Origin: Comamonas flocculans
GTDB taxonomy: Bacteria > Pseudomonadota > Gammaproteobacteria > Burkholderiales > Burkholderiaceae_C
NCBI RefSeq assembly: GCF_007954405.1
Contig: NZ_CP042344.1
Coordinates: 2,418,001-2,482,000, forward strand
Reading direction: 5' to 3'
DNA: 64,000 bases
Shown: positions 54,360 through 64,000 of the stretch, one piece after another
Layout of the letters: each line of letters opens with the position of its first letter
How positions within the stretch are numbered: position 1 is the stretch's first letter
Program-made: the position numbers and the translations under genes
The notes under the pieces: generated by a model
Told to the model about the DNA's origin: nothing
Database searches by the model: none
The model's input: the letters and a program-made list of their open reading frames with translations, nothing else

Positions 54360-54962
54360 ATGCTGCTGCAGGCCGATGAATCCCAGCTGGTGCTGGTGGA
54401 CTATCAGGAACGCTTGATGCCGGCGATTTGCGAATCGCAGGCGGTGCTGGCCAACGCCCGGCGGCTGGGGCAGGCCGCGCGGCGCTTGGGCGTGCCGGTG
54501 TGGGGCACCGAGCAGAATCCCGAGCGGCTTGGTCCCAACGATCCACAGTTGCGCGCCTTGTCGGACAAGACGCTGGCCAAGATGCATTTCAGCGCGGTAG
54601 CCGATGGTCTCGCGCAATGGCTCGCCCCCACGGTCACGCCGGCGCGCGGCAATGCACGCAGTCTGCCGCGGCACCTGCGCCAGAGCGAGTCACAGAAGGC
54701 CCAGCGCTGCAGCATCGTGCTGGGAGGCTGCGAAGCCCATGTCTGTCTGCTGCAGACGGCGCTGGAGCTGATTGACGAAGAATGGGAGGTCTGGGTGGTC
54801 ACCGATGCCTGCGGCTCGCGCACCGAGCGCAACCGCGACGCGGCCTTCGACCGCCTGGCCGGCGCGGGCGCCGAACTGGTGACGACCGAGATGGTGATCT
54901 TCGAGTGGCTGCGCAGCTGCGAGCATGCAGATTTCAAGGAGCTGCAGGCCTTGATCAAATAG
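54360..54962 (+). CDS. Isochorismatase-family cysteine hydrolase
   Basis: ATG 54360 with AAGGAC nearby gives 200 residues; an upstream in-frame ATG at 54297 is less likely. The Asp of the triad is in QLVLVDYQERLMPAI, the Lys in SDKTLAKMHFSA, and the Cys in IVLGGCEAHVCLLQTALEL. It resembles YcaC-like hydrolases that act on amides or isochorismate-type substrates. It lies 68 bases before the PrpE-type synthetase gene on the same strand and is divergent from iclR. The substrate is not known. Confidence 0.88.
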   Translation: MLLQADESQLVLVDYQERLMPAICESQAVLANARRLGQAARRLGVPVWGTEQNPERLGPNDPQLRALSDKTLAKMHFSAVADGLAQWLAPTVTPARGNARSLPRHLRQSESQKAQRCSIVLGGCEAHVCLLQTALELIDEEWEVWVVTDACGSRTERNRDAAFDRLAGAGAELVTTEMVIFEWLRSCEHADFKELQALIK

Positions 54963-55030
54963 CGTGACGAGGGGTGCAGGCCTGGTTCTGCGCGACAGAG
55001 ATCGATTTCATGACCAAGAAGGAGACAAGG

Positions 55031-56941
55031 ATGGATATGGCAGGCAGTTACGAGAAAACCCGGGCGGCAGCGCTGGCCGACCCGGCCGGGTTCTGGGCCG
55101 AGGTGGCGCGCGGCATCGACTGGGTCAAACCCTGGGACAAGGTGGTCGACGACGCGCGCAAACCCTTCTACCGCTGGTTCGCCGGGGCCGAGCTCAATAC
55201 CTGCTACAACTGCCTGGACCGGCATGTGGAGCGTGGCCGTGCCGACCAGCTGGCGCTGGTATACGACAGCCCGCTGGCCGGTGCACAGCGCAAGTTCACC
55301 TACCGCGAGCTGCGCGACGAAGTCGCGCGCTGCGCCGGCGTATTGCGTGGCATGGGCGTGCAAAAGGGCGACCGCGTGGTGATCTACATGCCCATGGTGG
55401 CGGAAGCCGCGATCGCCATGCTGGCCTGTGCGCGCATCGGCGCGGTGCATTCGGTGGTCTTTGGCGGTTTTGCCGCGCCGGAGCTCGCCAAGCGCGTGGT
55501 GGATGCCAGGCCCAAGGTGATGATGTCGGCCTCCTGCGGGTTGCTGCCGGGCAAGGCCGTACCCTACAAGCCGCTGCTCGACGAGGCGCTGGAGATTGCC
55601 GGCGCTCCCGACACCCCCTGCCTGGTGCTGCAGCGGCCCGAGCTGCGCTGCGAGATGGTGGCCGGGCGCGACGTGGACTGGCAGGATGCCATGTCCCGCG
55701 CCGAACCTGCCGATTGCGTGCCGGTGGCGGCGACCGATCCGCTGTATGTCATCTACACCTCGGGCACGACAGGCAAGCCCAAAGGGGTGGTGCGCGACAA
55801 CGGCGGCCATGCGGTGGCGCTGCGCTGGTCGATGGAGGCGGTGTTCGGTGCCCAGCCCGGTGACGTTTACTGGGCGGGCTCGGACGTGGGCTGGGTGGTG
55901 GGCCACTCCTACATCGTCTACGGGCCGCTGCTGCAAGGCTGCACCACCATCCTCTACGAAGGCAAGCCCGTGGGCACGCCGGATGCGGGCGCCTTCTGGC
56001 GCGTGTGTGCCGAGCATGGCGTGAACGTGTTCTTCACCGCACCGACCGCCTTTCGCGCGATCAAGAAGGAAGACCCCGAGGGCGCGCTCGTCAAGCGCTA
56101 CGACTTGTCACGCTTTCGTACGCTGTTCCTCGCCGGTGAACGCGGCGACCCCGACACCATCGAATGGGCGCAGCGCATTCTGGGTGTGCCGGCGATAGAC
56201 AACTGGTGGCAGACCGAGCTGGGCTGGCCGGCGATCAGCAACTGCATGGGCATCGAAGTGCTGCCGGTGCACCCGGGCTCACCCACCAAACCGGTACCCG
56301 GGTTCGACATCCGCATCCTGGATGAAGAAGGCAATGAAAAGCCGGCGGGCGAGATCGGCAGCCTGGTCATCAAGCTGCCGATGCCGCCGGGTACGCTCTA
56401 CACGCTGTGGAACAACGAAAAAGGCTACGAGGAAACCTATCTGTCGCGCTACCCCGGCTATTACCTGTCCGGGGATGCCGGTTTCGTGGATGCGGAAGGC
56501 TATGGCTGGGTGATGTCGCGCATCGATGACATCATCAACGTCGCCGGCCATCGGCTCTCGACCGGTCAGATGGAGGAAATTCTTGCCTCGCACCCCGACG
56601 TGGCCGAGGCGGCCGTCGTTGGCGTGGCCGATGCGCTCAAGGGCCAGGTGCCGCTCGGGCTGGTGGTGCTCAAGTCGGGCGTCAAGCACAGCGATGAAGA
56701 AGTCTGCAGGGACCTCGTGGCGCGCGTTCGCTCGCAGCTTGGCGCGGTGGCCGACTTCAAGAGCGTGCATGTGGTGGCGCGTCTGCCCAAGACACGTTCG
56801 GGCAAGGTCTTGCGCGTCACCATCCGCACCATGGCCGACGGCGGCGAAGTGAAGGTGCCCGCCACCATCGAGGACGACGCGGTGCTGCCCGAGATCAAGG
56901 CGGCGCTGGCCGCACTCGGTTACCCGCGCGCACCCGCCTGA
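55031..56941 (+). CDS. prpE: Propionyl-CoA synthetase-like acyl-CoA synthetase (Acs/PrpE family)
   Basis: ATG 55031, preceded by AAGGAGACAAGG, gives 636 residues. The N-terminal Acs domain opens DPAGFWAEVARGIDWVKPWDKV, and YNCLDRHVERG follows. The P-loop-like motif is YVIYTSGTTGKPKGVVRDNGGHAV. Then come WAGSDVGWVVGHSYIVYGPL, INNWWQTE-type IDNWWQTELGWP, ISRIDDIINVAGHRLSTG and the C-terminal LPKTRSGKVLRVTIR with the catalytic Lys. The DNGGH and GDPDTIEW signs favour propionyl-CoA synthetase over acetyl-CoA synthetase. Confidence 0.88.
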   Translation: MDMAGSYEKTRAAALADPAGFWAEVARGIDWVKPWDKVVDDARKPFYRWFAGAELNTCYNCLDRHVERGRADQLALVYDSPLAGAQRKFTYRELRDEVARCAGVLRGMGVQKGDRVVIYMPMVAEAAIAMLACARIGAVHSVVFGGFAAPELAKRVVDARPKVMMSASCGLLPGKAVPYKPLLDEALEIAGAPDTPCLVLQRPELRCEMVAGRDVDWQDAMSRAEPADCVPVAATDPLYVIYTSGTTGKPKGVVRDNGGHAVALRWSMEAVFGAQPGDVYWAGSDVGWVVGHSYIVYGPLLQGCTTILYEGKPVGTPDAGAFWRVCAEHGVNVFFTAPTAFRAIKKEDPEGALVKRYDLSRFRTLFLAGERGDPDTIEWAQRILGVPAIDNWWQTELGWPAISNCMGIEVLPVHPGSPTKPVPGFDIRILDEEGNEKPAGEIGSLVIKLPMPPGTLYTLWNNEKGYEETYLSRYPGYYLSGDAGFVDAEGYGWVMSRIDDIINVAGHRLSTGQMEEILASHPDVAEAAVVGVADALKGQVPLGLVVLKSGVKHSDEEVCRDLVARVRSQLGAVADFKSVHVVARLPKTRSGKVLRVTIRTMADGGEVKVPATIEDDAVLPEIKAALAALGYPRAPA

Positions 56942-56965
56942 AGGTGCCGGAGGGCTGGGCTCGCG

Positions 56966-57586
56966 CTACATCGCCCGCGCACTTTCGCGTGCAGCCACGC
57001 GATCGCGCCAGGCCTGCAGTGCGGCAAAGCCTTCTTCGCCCGCGTTGAATTTCATCAGGCGGGCAAATTCCAGCGCGCAGAAAGCGGTGATGTCGGCGAT
57101 GGTGAAGCGCTCGCCCGCGATCCAGTCCTGCGTGGACAGCGTGGCGTCCAGCCACCGCGCGCTTTCGCGCACTTTCTGCCCCTGAGACTGCCCGAAATCT
57201 GGAAACTGCGGCTTTTCGAGCGTAGCCAAGCCCGGATGGGTGTGGCGCACGCAGTTGGCAATCGGCAGCAGCCAGTACCACTCGACGCGCCGGTCGTGCA
57301 TCTCGATGAAGGCGCGTTCGTCAAAATCCACCCCCATCAGCGGGTTTTGCGGGTACAAGCCTTCAAGATAGGTGCAGATGGCGCGTGTTTCACTCAGGGT
57401 GCGGCCATCATCGAGCTCCAGCGCGGGTACCCTCGAGACCGGTACCCTGGCCTGGTAGGCGGGTGCCTTGTGCTCGCCCGCATTCAGATCGATGGTCACG
57501 AAGTCGATGCCGGTGATGCCTTTTTCGGCCATGAACATCAGTACGCGCCGTGGATTGGGCGCGCGTGTGGCGGTATAGAGTTTCAT
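56966..57586 (-). CDS. Glutathione S-transferase family protein (first of a coupled pair, downstream member)
   Basis: The 206-residue protein starts at ATG 57586 with an AGGAG-type site. The thioredoxin-like N-terminal domain shows [49 protein letters not shown] with the cis-Pro and glutathione-binding Glu-Thr. The helical C-terminal domain contains [21 protein letters not shown]. The start overlaps the stop of the other GST gene (ATGA), so the two are co-translated. The substrate is unknown. Confidence 0.9.
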   Translation of the reverse strand: MKLYTATRAPNPRRVLMFMAEKGITGIDFVTIDLNAGEHKAPAYQARVPVSRVPALELDDGRTLSETRAICTYLEGLYPQNPLMGVDFDERAFIEMHDRRVEWYWLLPIANCVRHTHPGLATLEKPQFPDFGQSQGQKVRESARWLDATLSTQDWIAGERFTIADITAFCALEFARLMKFNAGEEGFAALQAWRDRVAARESARAM

Positions 57587-58296
57587 TGCTGGCTCTCCTG
57601 GGAGGTGCGGCCCATCATCACCATGCTGCGGGCCTGCTCGGAAAACTCGCGCGAACCGGCTTCGCCGTCGCGGCTCAGGTCGATCTTTGCCGGCGGGCGC
57701 TCGATGCCGCGCTGCACGGCCGGTCGTGCGCGGATTGCATCGCGCCAGCGCTTGAGGTGCGGCAGGCCCTCGATGGGCACACCCGACCAGCGATGGGTGC
57801 GCACCCAGGCCCAGTTGGCGATGTCGGCAATGGAATAGTGGCCCGCCAGCCATTCATGGTGAGCGAGGTGGGTGTCGAGCACCTCGAAGAGGCGGCGGCT
57901 TTCGGCCTGGTAGCGCTCGATGGCGGCCGGTATCCGGGTCGGGAAATAGCGGTAGAAGACGTTGGCCTGACCCATCATCGGGCCTACGCCGCCCATCTGG
58001 AACATCAGCCACTGCAGCACGCGCGAGCGGCCCTTGGCGTCTGCAGGCATGAGGCGGCCGGTCTTCTCGGCCAGATAGATCAGGATGGCGCCCGATTCGA
58101 ACACCGCGAAGTCCCCGGCATCATGGTCCACGATGGCCGGAATGCGGCCATTGGGGTTGATGGCAAGGAACTCGGGGCGCTTTTGTTCGCCCTGGCTCAG
58201 GTCCAGCACCTTGAGCGCGTAGGGCAGGCCCAGTTCTTCCAGCGCAATGGAAACCTTGTGGCCGTTGGGCGTGGCGGCGGTGTAGAGCGTGATCAT
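57583..58296 (-). CDS. Glutathione S-transferase family protein (Ure2p/YfcG-like, upstream member)
   Basis: ATG 58296 gives 237 residues. The N-terminal domain reads [20 protein letters not shown], then [32 protein letters not shown]. That NPNGxIPA-type loop is the mark of the YfcG/Ure2p group, which act as disulfide-bond oxidoreductases. The C-terminal helices contain [19 protein letters not shown]. Sequence past residue 205 is extended and polar. It overlaps the next GST by four bases. Confidence 0.9.
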   Translation of the reverse strand: MITLYTAATPNGHKVSIALEELGLPYALKVLDLSQGEQKRPEFLAINPNGRIPAIVDHDAGDFAVFESGAILIYLAEKTGRLMPADAKGRSRVLQWLMFQMGGVGPMMGQANVFYRYFPTRIPAAIERYQAESRRLFEVLDTHLAHHEWLAGHYSIADIANWAWVRTHRWSGVPIEGLPHLKRWRDAIRARPAVQRGIERPPAKIDLSRDGEAGSREFSEQARSMVMMGRTSQESQQ

Positions 58297-58382
58297 GGCC
58301 AGCATCCTAATCCAGCGCCTTTGGCGCTGCCGACCGCAGGAATAGCGCTCGCATGGGCGCAAGTAGAATCACCGCTCCTGAA

Positions 58383-58469
58383 GCGCGGGTGGCGAAATTG
58401 GTAGACGCACCAGGTTTAGGTCCTGACGCCAGCAATGGCGTGCCGGTTCGAGTCCGGCCTCGCGCACCA
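58383..58469 (+). tRNA. tRNA-Leu (anticodon TAG)
   Basis: The 87-base gene has a long variable arm and encoded CCA. The acceptor arm GCGCGGG pairs with CTCGCGC (one G-T), the anticodon loop TTTAGGT gives TAG, and the T-arm has GGTTCGAGTCC. The anticodon stem has one C-A mismatch at its base. It ends one base before the stop codon of convergent panC. Confidence 0.95.
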
Positions 58470-58470
58470 G

Positions 58471-59316
58471 TCAGAACTCCAGGTTGTCGATCAGGCGGGT
58501 CTGGCCCAGCCGGGCCGCGCCCAGCGCCACCAGTTGTCCGGCGCGCAGCGTCTCGGCGGTCGGCGGCTGTAGGTCGCTGCGCTGGCGCACCACGAGGTAG
58601 TCGGGCTGCCAACCGCCGTCGCCCAGGCGCTGCATCGCCTGTGCCTCCAGGGCGCCGAGCTTGCTGCCCGGCTCCAGGGCGGCTTGCGACAGCCAGGCGA
58701 GCGTGCGCGAAAGCTGCACCGCCCGGGCGCGCTCTTCATCGCTCAGATAGGCGTTGCGCGAGCTCAGTGCCAGGCCATCTGCGGCGCGGCAGATATCGGC
58801 GCTGACGATTTCCACCGGCAGCGCGAACTGGCGCACCATCCGGCGGATGACCATTTGCTGCTGGTAGTCCTTGCGGCCGAAAACGGCCGTGCCGCCCGAA
58901 CCGGCGAACACGCACCACAGCAGCTTCATGACCACGGTGCACACCCCCGTGAAAAAGCCGGGACGAAACTGCCCTTCAAGGATGTTGGCCAGTGCCGGGT
59001 CGGGCGTGACCGTGAAGGTCTGCGGTTCGGGATACAGATCGCGCTCGGCGGGCGCGAAGACGATGTCGCAGGATTCGGCCTCAAGACGGCTGCAGTCGGC
59101 CTGCAGCGTGCGTGGATAGCTATCAAAATCCTCATGCGGCAGAAACTGCAGGCGGTTGACGAAGATGCTCGCAACCAGTACCTCGCCCAGCGGCCTGGCC
59201 TGGCGCACCAGGGCCAGATGGCCGTCGTGCAGGTTGCCCATGGTGGGCACGAAGGCAGGGCGCCCGCGCCCGTGCAGGGCGGCGCGCAGATCGGAAATCG
59301 TGTGTACGACTTGCAT
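58471..59316 (-). CDS. panC: Pantothenate synthetase
   Basis: PanC condenses pantoate with beta-alanine, using ATP, to make pantothenate. The 281-residue protein (ATG 59316) shows FVPTMGNLHDGHLALVRQA, SIFVNRLQFLPHEDFDSYPRTL, VFGRKDYQQQMVIRRMV and GLALSSRNAYLSDEERARA, covering the ATP and pantoate sites. FVNRLQF has Leu where many homologues have Pro or Thr, a modest change. The codons around FDSYP are AT-rich. panB lies 14 bases upstream on the same strand. Confidence 0.95.
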   Translation of the reverse strand: MQVVHTISDLRAALHGRGRPAFVPTMGNLHDGHLALVRQARPLGEVLVASIFVNRLQFLPHEDFDSYPRTLQADCSRLEAESCDIVFAPAERDLYPEPQTFTVTPDPALANILEGQFRPGFFTGVCTVVMKLLWCVFAGSGGTAVFGRKDYQQQMVIRRMVRQFALPVEIVSADICRAADGLALSSRNAYLSDEERARAVQLSRTLAWLSQAALEPGSKLGALEAQAMQRLGDGGWQPDYLVVRQRSDLQPPTAETLRAGQLVALGAARLGQTRLIDNLEF

Positions 59317-59330
59317 GGGGCGTTGGGCGG

Positions 59331-60212
59331 CTACCAGGCGTGCACCGCGTCGTCGGGGAAGCTGCCCCCCTTGACGGCCTGGACGTAGGCTTCGATCGCG
59401 CCCTTGATGCTGCCGGCGTCCGGCATGAAGTTGCGCACGAAGCGCGGCATCTTTCCGAGGTTCATGCCCAGCATGTCGTGCAGCACCAGAACCTGGCCGG
59501 CGGTGCCCTTGCCGGCCCCGATCCCTATGGTGTGGCAGCGCGGCAGCTCTTCGGTCAGGCTCGCGGCCAGCTGCGCCGGCACCATTTCGAGCACGATCAT
59601 CTCGGCGCCTGCGTCCTGCAGTTCCAGCGCGTGGCTGCGCAGCGTGGCGGCTGCCTCGTCGCCGCGGCCCTGCACGCGGTAGCCACCCAGCGCGTGCACG
59701 GTCTGCGGCGTCAGTCCCAGGTGGGCGCAGACGGGGATGCCGCGCTCCACCAGGTAGCGCACGGTGGGCGCGGTCCAGCCGCCGCCTTCTAGCTTGACCA
59801 TGTGCGCCCCGGCCTGCATCAGCCGGGTGGCGCTGTGCAGCGCCTGCTGGGGCGACTCGCCATAGCTGCCGAAGGGCAGGTCGCCGATCAGCCACGCGGT
59901 GCCCTGCACGCGGCGCACGCCGCGCGAGACGCTGGCCATGTGGTAGCACATGGTCTCCAGCGTCACGCCCACGGTGCTCGCAAGGCCCTGGCAGACCATG
60001 CCGAGCGAATCTCCCACCAGGATGCATTCCACGCCGGCGGCGTCGGCCACCGCGGCAAAGGTGGCGTCGTAGGCCGTGAGCATGGTGATCTTTTCACCGG
60101 CTTCGCGCATCTGGGCCATGCGCGGCAGGCTGACGGGGCGGCGCTGGGGCAGCGGCGCGGCGGTGGGCAGGGTGCCGTAAGGGGTGCCTGGGGTAGGCGC
60201 GGGAGCGTTCAT
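59331..60212 (-). CDS. panB: 3-methyl-2-oxobutanoate hydroxymethyltransferase
   Basis: PanB adds a hydroxymethyl group from methylene-tetrahydrofolate to alpha-ketoisovalerate, the first step toward pantothenate. ATG 60212 gives 293 residues. The family motifs are [85 protein letters not shown], and [21 protein letters not shown] with the Mg2+ and substrate ligands. It forms an operon with panC. Confidence 0.95.
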   Translation of the reverse strand: MNAPAPTPGTPYGTLPTAAPLPQRRPVSLPRMAQMREAGEKITMLTAYDATFAAVADAAGVECILVGDSLGMVCQGLASTVGVTLETMCYHMASVSRGVRRVQGTAWLIGDLPFGSYGESPQQALHSATRLMQAGAHMVKLEGGGWTAPTVRYLVERGIPVCAHLGLTPQTVHALGGYRVQGRGDEAAATLRSHALELQDAGAEMIVLEMVPAQLAASLTEELPRCHTIGIGAGKGTAGQVLVLHDMLGMNLGKMPRFVRNFMPDAGSIKGAIEAYVQAVKGGSFPDDAVHAW

Positions 60213-60281
60213 CGCGGGTTCCTGGCTGCAAAACGCGGGCAAGTCTATGCCAAGCGTGCCGCTCCTGGTGGACGCAGAGAC

Positions 60282-60306
60282 GAAAAAGGCCCGCCGAAGC
60301 GGGCCT
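60282..60306 (-). terminator. Intrinsic terminator of the second binding-protein gene
   Basis: AGGCCCGC (60287-60294) and GCGGGCCT (60299-60306) form an eight-base stem around CGAA. Reading leftward it is followed by TTTTTCG. It lies 20 bases past the binding-protein stop and before panB. Confidence 0.9.
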
Positions 60307-60326
60307 GGGTAGGACAGCGTCCGGGC

Positions 60327-61478
60327 TTACTTGACGTCGATGGCGGTCTTCTTGCCGTCCACGAACTTGCTCAGGGTGTAGGTGGGGTCCTTCATTTCGC
60401 CGTTGGCTTCGAAGCGGATGTGCGAGGTCACGCCCTGGTAGTCGCTCTTCTGCAGGAAGGGGATGTAGACCTTGGGATCCCAGGAATTGGCGCGCTTCAT
60501 CGCGTCGGCCAGCAGCATCACGCCGTCATAGAAGTAGGGGCTGTAGACCTGGAACTGGCCGGGGTACTTCTCGTCGTAGCGCTTCTTCCACTCGATGCCG
60601 CCGGGCATCTTCTCGATGGAGGAGCCGCCATCGGCGCAGACTACGTTTTCCAGCGTCTTGGCACCGGCCGCGACCTTGGCGAGCTCGGGCACGCACATGC
60701 CGTCACCGCCGAACATCTTGACGTCGTTCATGCCCAGTTGGGCCATCTGGCGCAGCATGGGGCCGGCCTGGCCGTACATGCCGCCGTAGAAGATGGCCTG
60801 GGGCTTCTTCGCCTTGATCGAGGTCAGGATGGCCATGAAGTCGGTGGCCTTGTCGTTGGTGAACTCGTTGGCCACGACCTTGACGCCGAGCTTTTCCAGG
60901 TCGCGCTTGTACACGCTGGCAATGCCCTGGCCGTAGGGGGTGCGGTCGTCGACCACGGCCACCTGCTTCAGGCCCAGGGTCTTGGCGGTGTAGTTGGCCA
61001 GCGCGGCGCCCAGCGCGTTGTCGTTGGCGATCACGCGGTAGGTGGTGTCCCAGCCCGGCTTGGTCAGGTCGGGGTTGGTGGCGGCGCCGGTGATCATCGG
61101 AATGCCGCAATCATGGAACACCTTGGACGAGGGGATGGCCACGCCCGAGTTCACGAAGGTGACGGCGCCCGCAACCTTCTGGTCGCACAGCTTCTGCGAG
61201 GCGGCCGTGCCCTGCTTGGGGTCGGCGCCATCGTCCTCGGCGACGATCTCGAACTTGATCTTCTTGCCGCCGATTTCCATGCCCTTGGCATTGAGGTCCT
61301 CGATGGCCATGCGCACGCCGTTTTCGTCGTCCTTGCCGAAGTGGGCCTGGGGACCGGAAACCGGGCCGATGTGGCCGATCTTGATGACTTGCTCCTGGGC
61401 AAGCGCGCCGGAGCTCACTCCGATAGAACCGATGCCGGCCACGACGGCGGCGACAAACAACTTGCGCGAAATCTCCAT
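60327..61478 (-). CDS. Branched-chain amino-acid-type ABC substrate-binding protein
   Basis: ATG 61478 follows CAGGAGCC and gives 383 residues with a Sec signal peptide (RKLFVAAVVAGIGSIGVSSGALAQ). The mature protein opens EQVIKIGHIGPVSGPQAHFG and has the LivJ/K pattern DENGVRMAIEDLNAKGMEIGGKKIKFEIVAEDD, AGAVTFVNSGVAIPSSKVFHDCGIPMITGAATNP and KQVAVVDDRTPYGQGIASVYKRDLEKLG. No permease genes adjoin it; it may feed the Liv importer at 48-51 kb or one elsewhere. It is flanked by terminators, so it is a single-gene transcript. Confidence 0.92.
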   Translation of the reverse strand: MEISRKLFVAAVVAGIGSIGVSSGALAQEQVIKIGHIGPVSGPQAHFGKDDENGVRMAIEDLNAKGMEIGGKKIKFEIVAEDDGADPKQGTAASQKLCDQKVAGAVTFVNSGVAIPSSKVFHDCGIPMITGAATNPDLTKPGWDTTYRVIANDNALGAALANYTAKTLGLKQVAVVDDRTPYGQGIASVYKRDLEKLGVKVVANEFTNDKATDFMAILTSIKAKKPQAIFYGGMYGQAGPMLRQMAQLGMNDVKMFGGDGMCVPELAKVAAGAKTLENVVCADGGSSIEKMPGGIEWKKRYDEKYPGQFQVYSPYFYDGVMLLADAMKRANSWDPKVYIPFLQKSDYQGVTSHIRFEANGEMKDPTYTLSKFVDGKKTAIDVK

Positions 61479-61592
61479 TGAAGGCTCCTGATCTGCAGAA
61501 AAATGCGAAAGCGCAACCTTATGGAGCTGCGGCCTTCTTGGCAATGGCGAAAACACCTGCATTTGCGCTTTTCACCACATGGTTTACCCGCG

Positions 61593-61621
61593 CAAAAAAA
61601 GGGCCGCGCAAGGCGGCCCTT
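61593..61621 (-). terminator. Intrinsic terminator of groESL
   Basis: GGGCCGC (61601-61607) and GCGGCCC (61613-61619) form a seven-base stem, extended by AA/TT. Reading leftward it is followed by TTTTTTTGCG. It lies 34 bases past the groEL stop. Confidence 0.9.
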
Positions 61622-61654
61622 CGGTGGCGAAAGCGGGCGCTTTCAGCCCTGTGC

Positions 61655-63365
<1,711 letters not shown>

Positions 63366-63375
63366 GGAGGAGTAA

Positions 63376-63666
63376 TTACTTTTCGACGACGGCAAACAGG
63401 TCGTCTTCCTTCATCACGAGCAGCTCATCGCCGTCCACCTTGACGGTCTGACCGCTGTACTTGCCGAAGAGCACGCGGTCGCCCACCTTGACGTCCATCT
63501 TGATGCGGTCACCGTCCTCGTCGAGACGGCCCGGGCCCACGGCCAGCACTTCACCCTGGTCGGGCTTCTCGGCGGCGTTGTCGGGGATGACGATGCCCGA
63601 GGCCGTCTTGGTTTCGTTTTCGAGGCGCTTGACGACCACGCGGTCGTGCAGAGGACGAAGTTTCAT
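63376..63666 (-). CDS. groES: Co-chaperonin GroES (10 kDa)
   Basis: The 96-residue lid protein starts at ATG 63666 after AGGAG. It shows [16 protein letters not shown] at the N-terminus and [23 protein letters not shown], the mobile loop that contacts GroEL. Further on are [21 protein letters not shown] and [15 protein letters not shown]. It is the first gene of the groESL operon. Confidence 0.98.
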   Translation of the reverse strand: MKLRPLHDRVVVKRLENETKTASGIVIPDNAAEKPDQGEVLAVGPGRLDEDGDRIKMDVKVGDRVLFGKYSGQTVKVDGDELLVMKEDDLFAVVEK

Positions 63667-63707
63667 GACAACTCCTGAAATTCACTGGTTGAAGAGGGTT
63701 CGCAAAA

Positions 63708-63726
63708 GCGGCCCCTTGAGGGCCGC
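63708..63726 (-). promoter_or_regulatory. Terminator-like hairpin in the groES leader
   Basis: GCGGCCC (63708-63714) and GGGCCGC (63720-63726) pair perfectly around a five-base loop, followed leftward by TTTTG. The hairpin lies between CIRCE and the groES ribosome site. It could attenuate basal transcription or protect the mRNA. Confidence 0.55.
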
Positions 63727-63750
63727 CGCGCGCGCTTGGGAAAGGTGTTG

Positions 63751-63777
63751 TTAGCACTCAAACCCAACGAGTGCTAA
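63751..63777. promoter_or_regulatory. CIRCE operator (HrcA-binding site)
   Basis: TTAGCACTC-N9-GAGTGCTAA is a perfect CIRCE sequence. HrcA binds it and represses groESL until heat shock. It starts at the -10 box of the groES promoter and ends 84 bases before groES. Confidence 0.95.
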
Positions 63778-63804
63778 TCATAAGGGCGTTTGGCCCGATT
63801 TCAA
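63777..63804 (-). promoter_or_regulatory. groES promoter (sigma-70, with a possible overlapping sigma-32 element)
   Basis: Reading leftward, TTGAAA (63799-63804) and TATGAT (63777-63782) are separated by 16 bases. CTTGAA followed 14 bases later by CCTTATGAT also resembles a sigma-32 promoter. The -10 abuts CIRCE, so HrcA would block start of transcription. Confidence 0.8.
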
Positions 63805-63852
63805 GGCCCGTACGCAGGATTTCGGTCTTCTTCTTTGCGCGCCCCGGGGCGC

Positions 63853-64000
63853 TCAGAGCAGATGCAGGAATTTGTCCAGAATCTGGAAGTGGTCTTCGAA
63901 GAACCGCGCTTCCATGTCCGGCAGTTCGTGCAGCGCCACCCAGCGCGCCTGCGCCGCATCGTCGCCGCCCTGCACCGCCGGTGGCGTGGCGTCGTCCAAA
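63853..64000 (-). CDS. NUDIX hydrolase, C-terminal part (5' end outside window)
   Basis: The frame enters from the right edge and stops at 63853-63855, giving 49 visible residues: DDATPPAVQGGDDAAQARWV, then ALHELPDMEARFFEDHFQIL and DKFLHLL. The QGGDDAAQARWV and FFEDHFQIL pattern is typical of the C-terminal end of NUDIX hydrolases of the ADP-ribose pyrophosphatase / NMN-adenylyltransferase-linked type. The NUDIX box itself is outside. A GC-rich palindrome (63839-63852) directly follows the stop. Confidence 0.7.
   Translation of the reverse strand, partial: LDDATPPAVQGGDDAAQARWVALHELPDMEARFFEDHFQILDKFLHLL

Overview
The window is GC-rich, densely coding bacterial chromosome. Gene content and order point to a betaproteobacterium of the Burkholderiales, most likely the family Comamonadaceae. 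The main signs are the mltG-tmk-holB-pilZ-tatD run, the tolB-pal-cpoB set, the rhodanese-grxC-secB-gpsA run, the rsmD-coaD pair, branched-chain amino-acid (Liv-type) transporters with several binding proteins, and a CIRCE-controlled groESL operon. No plasmid, phage, insertion sequence or CRISPR array is visible, and most genes are housekeeping.

Layout. 1-8.3 kb: the 5' end of an exported helical protein, a HipA-like kinase with a DUF3037 partner, and four late cobalamin-assembly genes (cobQ, cobT, cobS, cobC) split by an opposed TonB-dependent receptor with a Fur-like site. 8.4-16.3 kb: an exported hydratase-fold protein, a K+ channel, an MscS channel, three hydrolase-type proteins and a thioesterase-GNAT fusion. 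16.3-26.4 kb: mltG, tmk, holB, pilZ, tatD, an ankyrin protein, msbA, tolB-pal-cpoB, tcdA and tRNA-Lys. 26.5-33.8 kb: an acyl-CoA ligase, ftsY, an active/inactive M16 peptidase pair, rsmD and coaD. 33.9-41.4 kb: a glutamate-synthase-like protein, moeB, a C-terminal processing protease, gpmA, a rhodanese, grxC, secB and gpsA. 41.4-48.1 kb: an M14-like lipoprotein, an RhlE-type helicase, ettA and a short DUF1631 protein. 48.1-54.2 kb: a Liv operon (livF, fused livM-livG, livH, binding protein) and an IclR regulator. 54.3-64 kb: an isochorismatase-fold hydrolase, a PrpE-type synthetase, two overlapping GSTs, tRNA-Leu, panBC, a second binding protein, groESL and the 3' end of a NUDIX gene.

How the genes work together. 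CobQ, CobT, CobS and CobC cover amidation and nucleotide-loop assembly of cobalamin; cobU and the corrin-ring genes are not in view. The Liv operon supplies an ABC importer, and the IclR regulator and acyl-CoA synthetase beside it suggest a regulated carboxylic or amino-acid catabolic locus. That link is inferred.

No clearly new multi-gene system is present. The most notable signals are a short dispersed motif, ATAGCT-N4-GCGC, found five times at gene boundaries, where it supplies a stop codon, a start codon and part of a signal peptide; a hairpin covering the grxC start; a terminator-like hairpin between CIRCE and groES; and the HipA-like/DUF3037 pair translationally coupled to cobQ.
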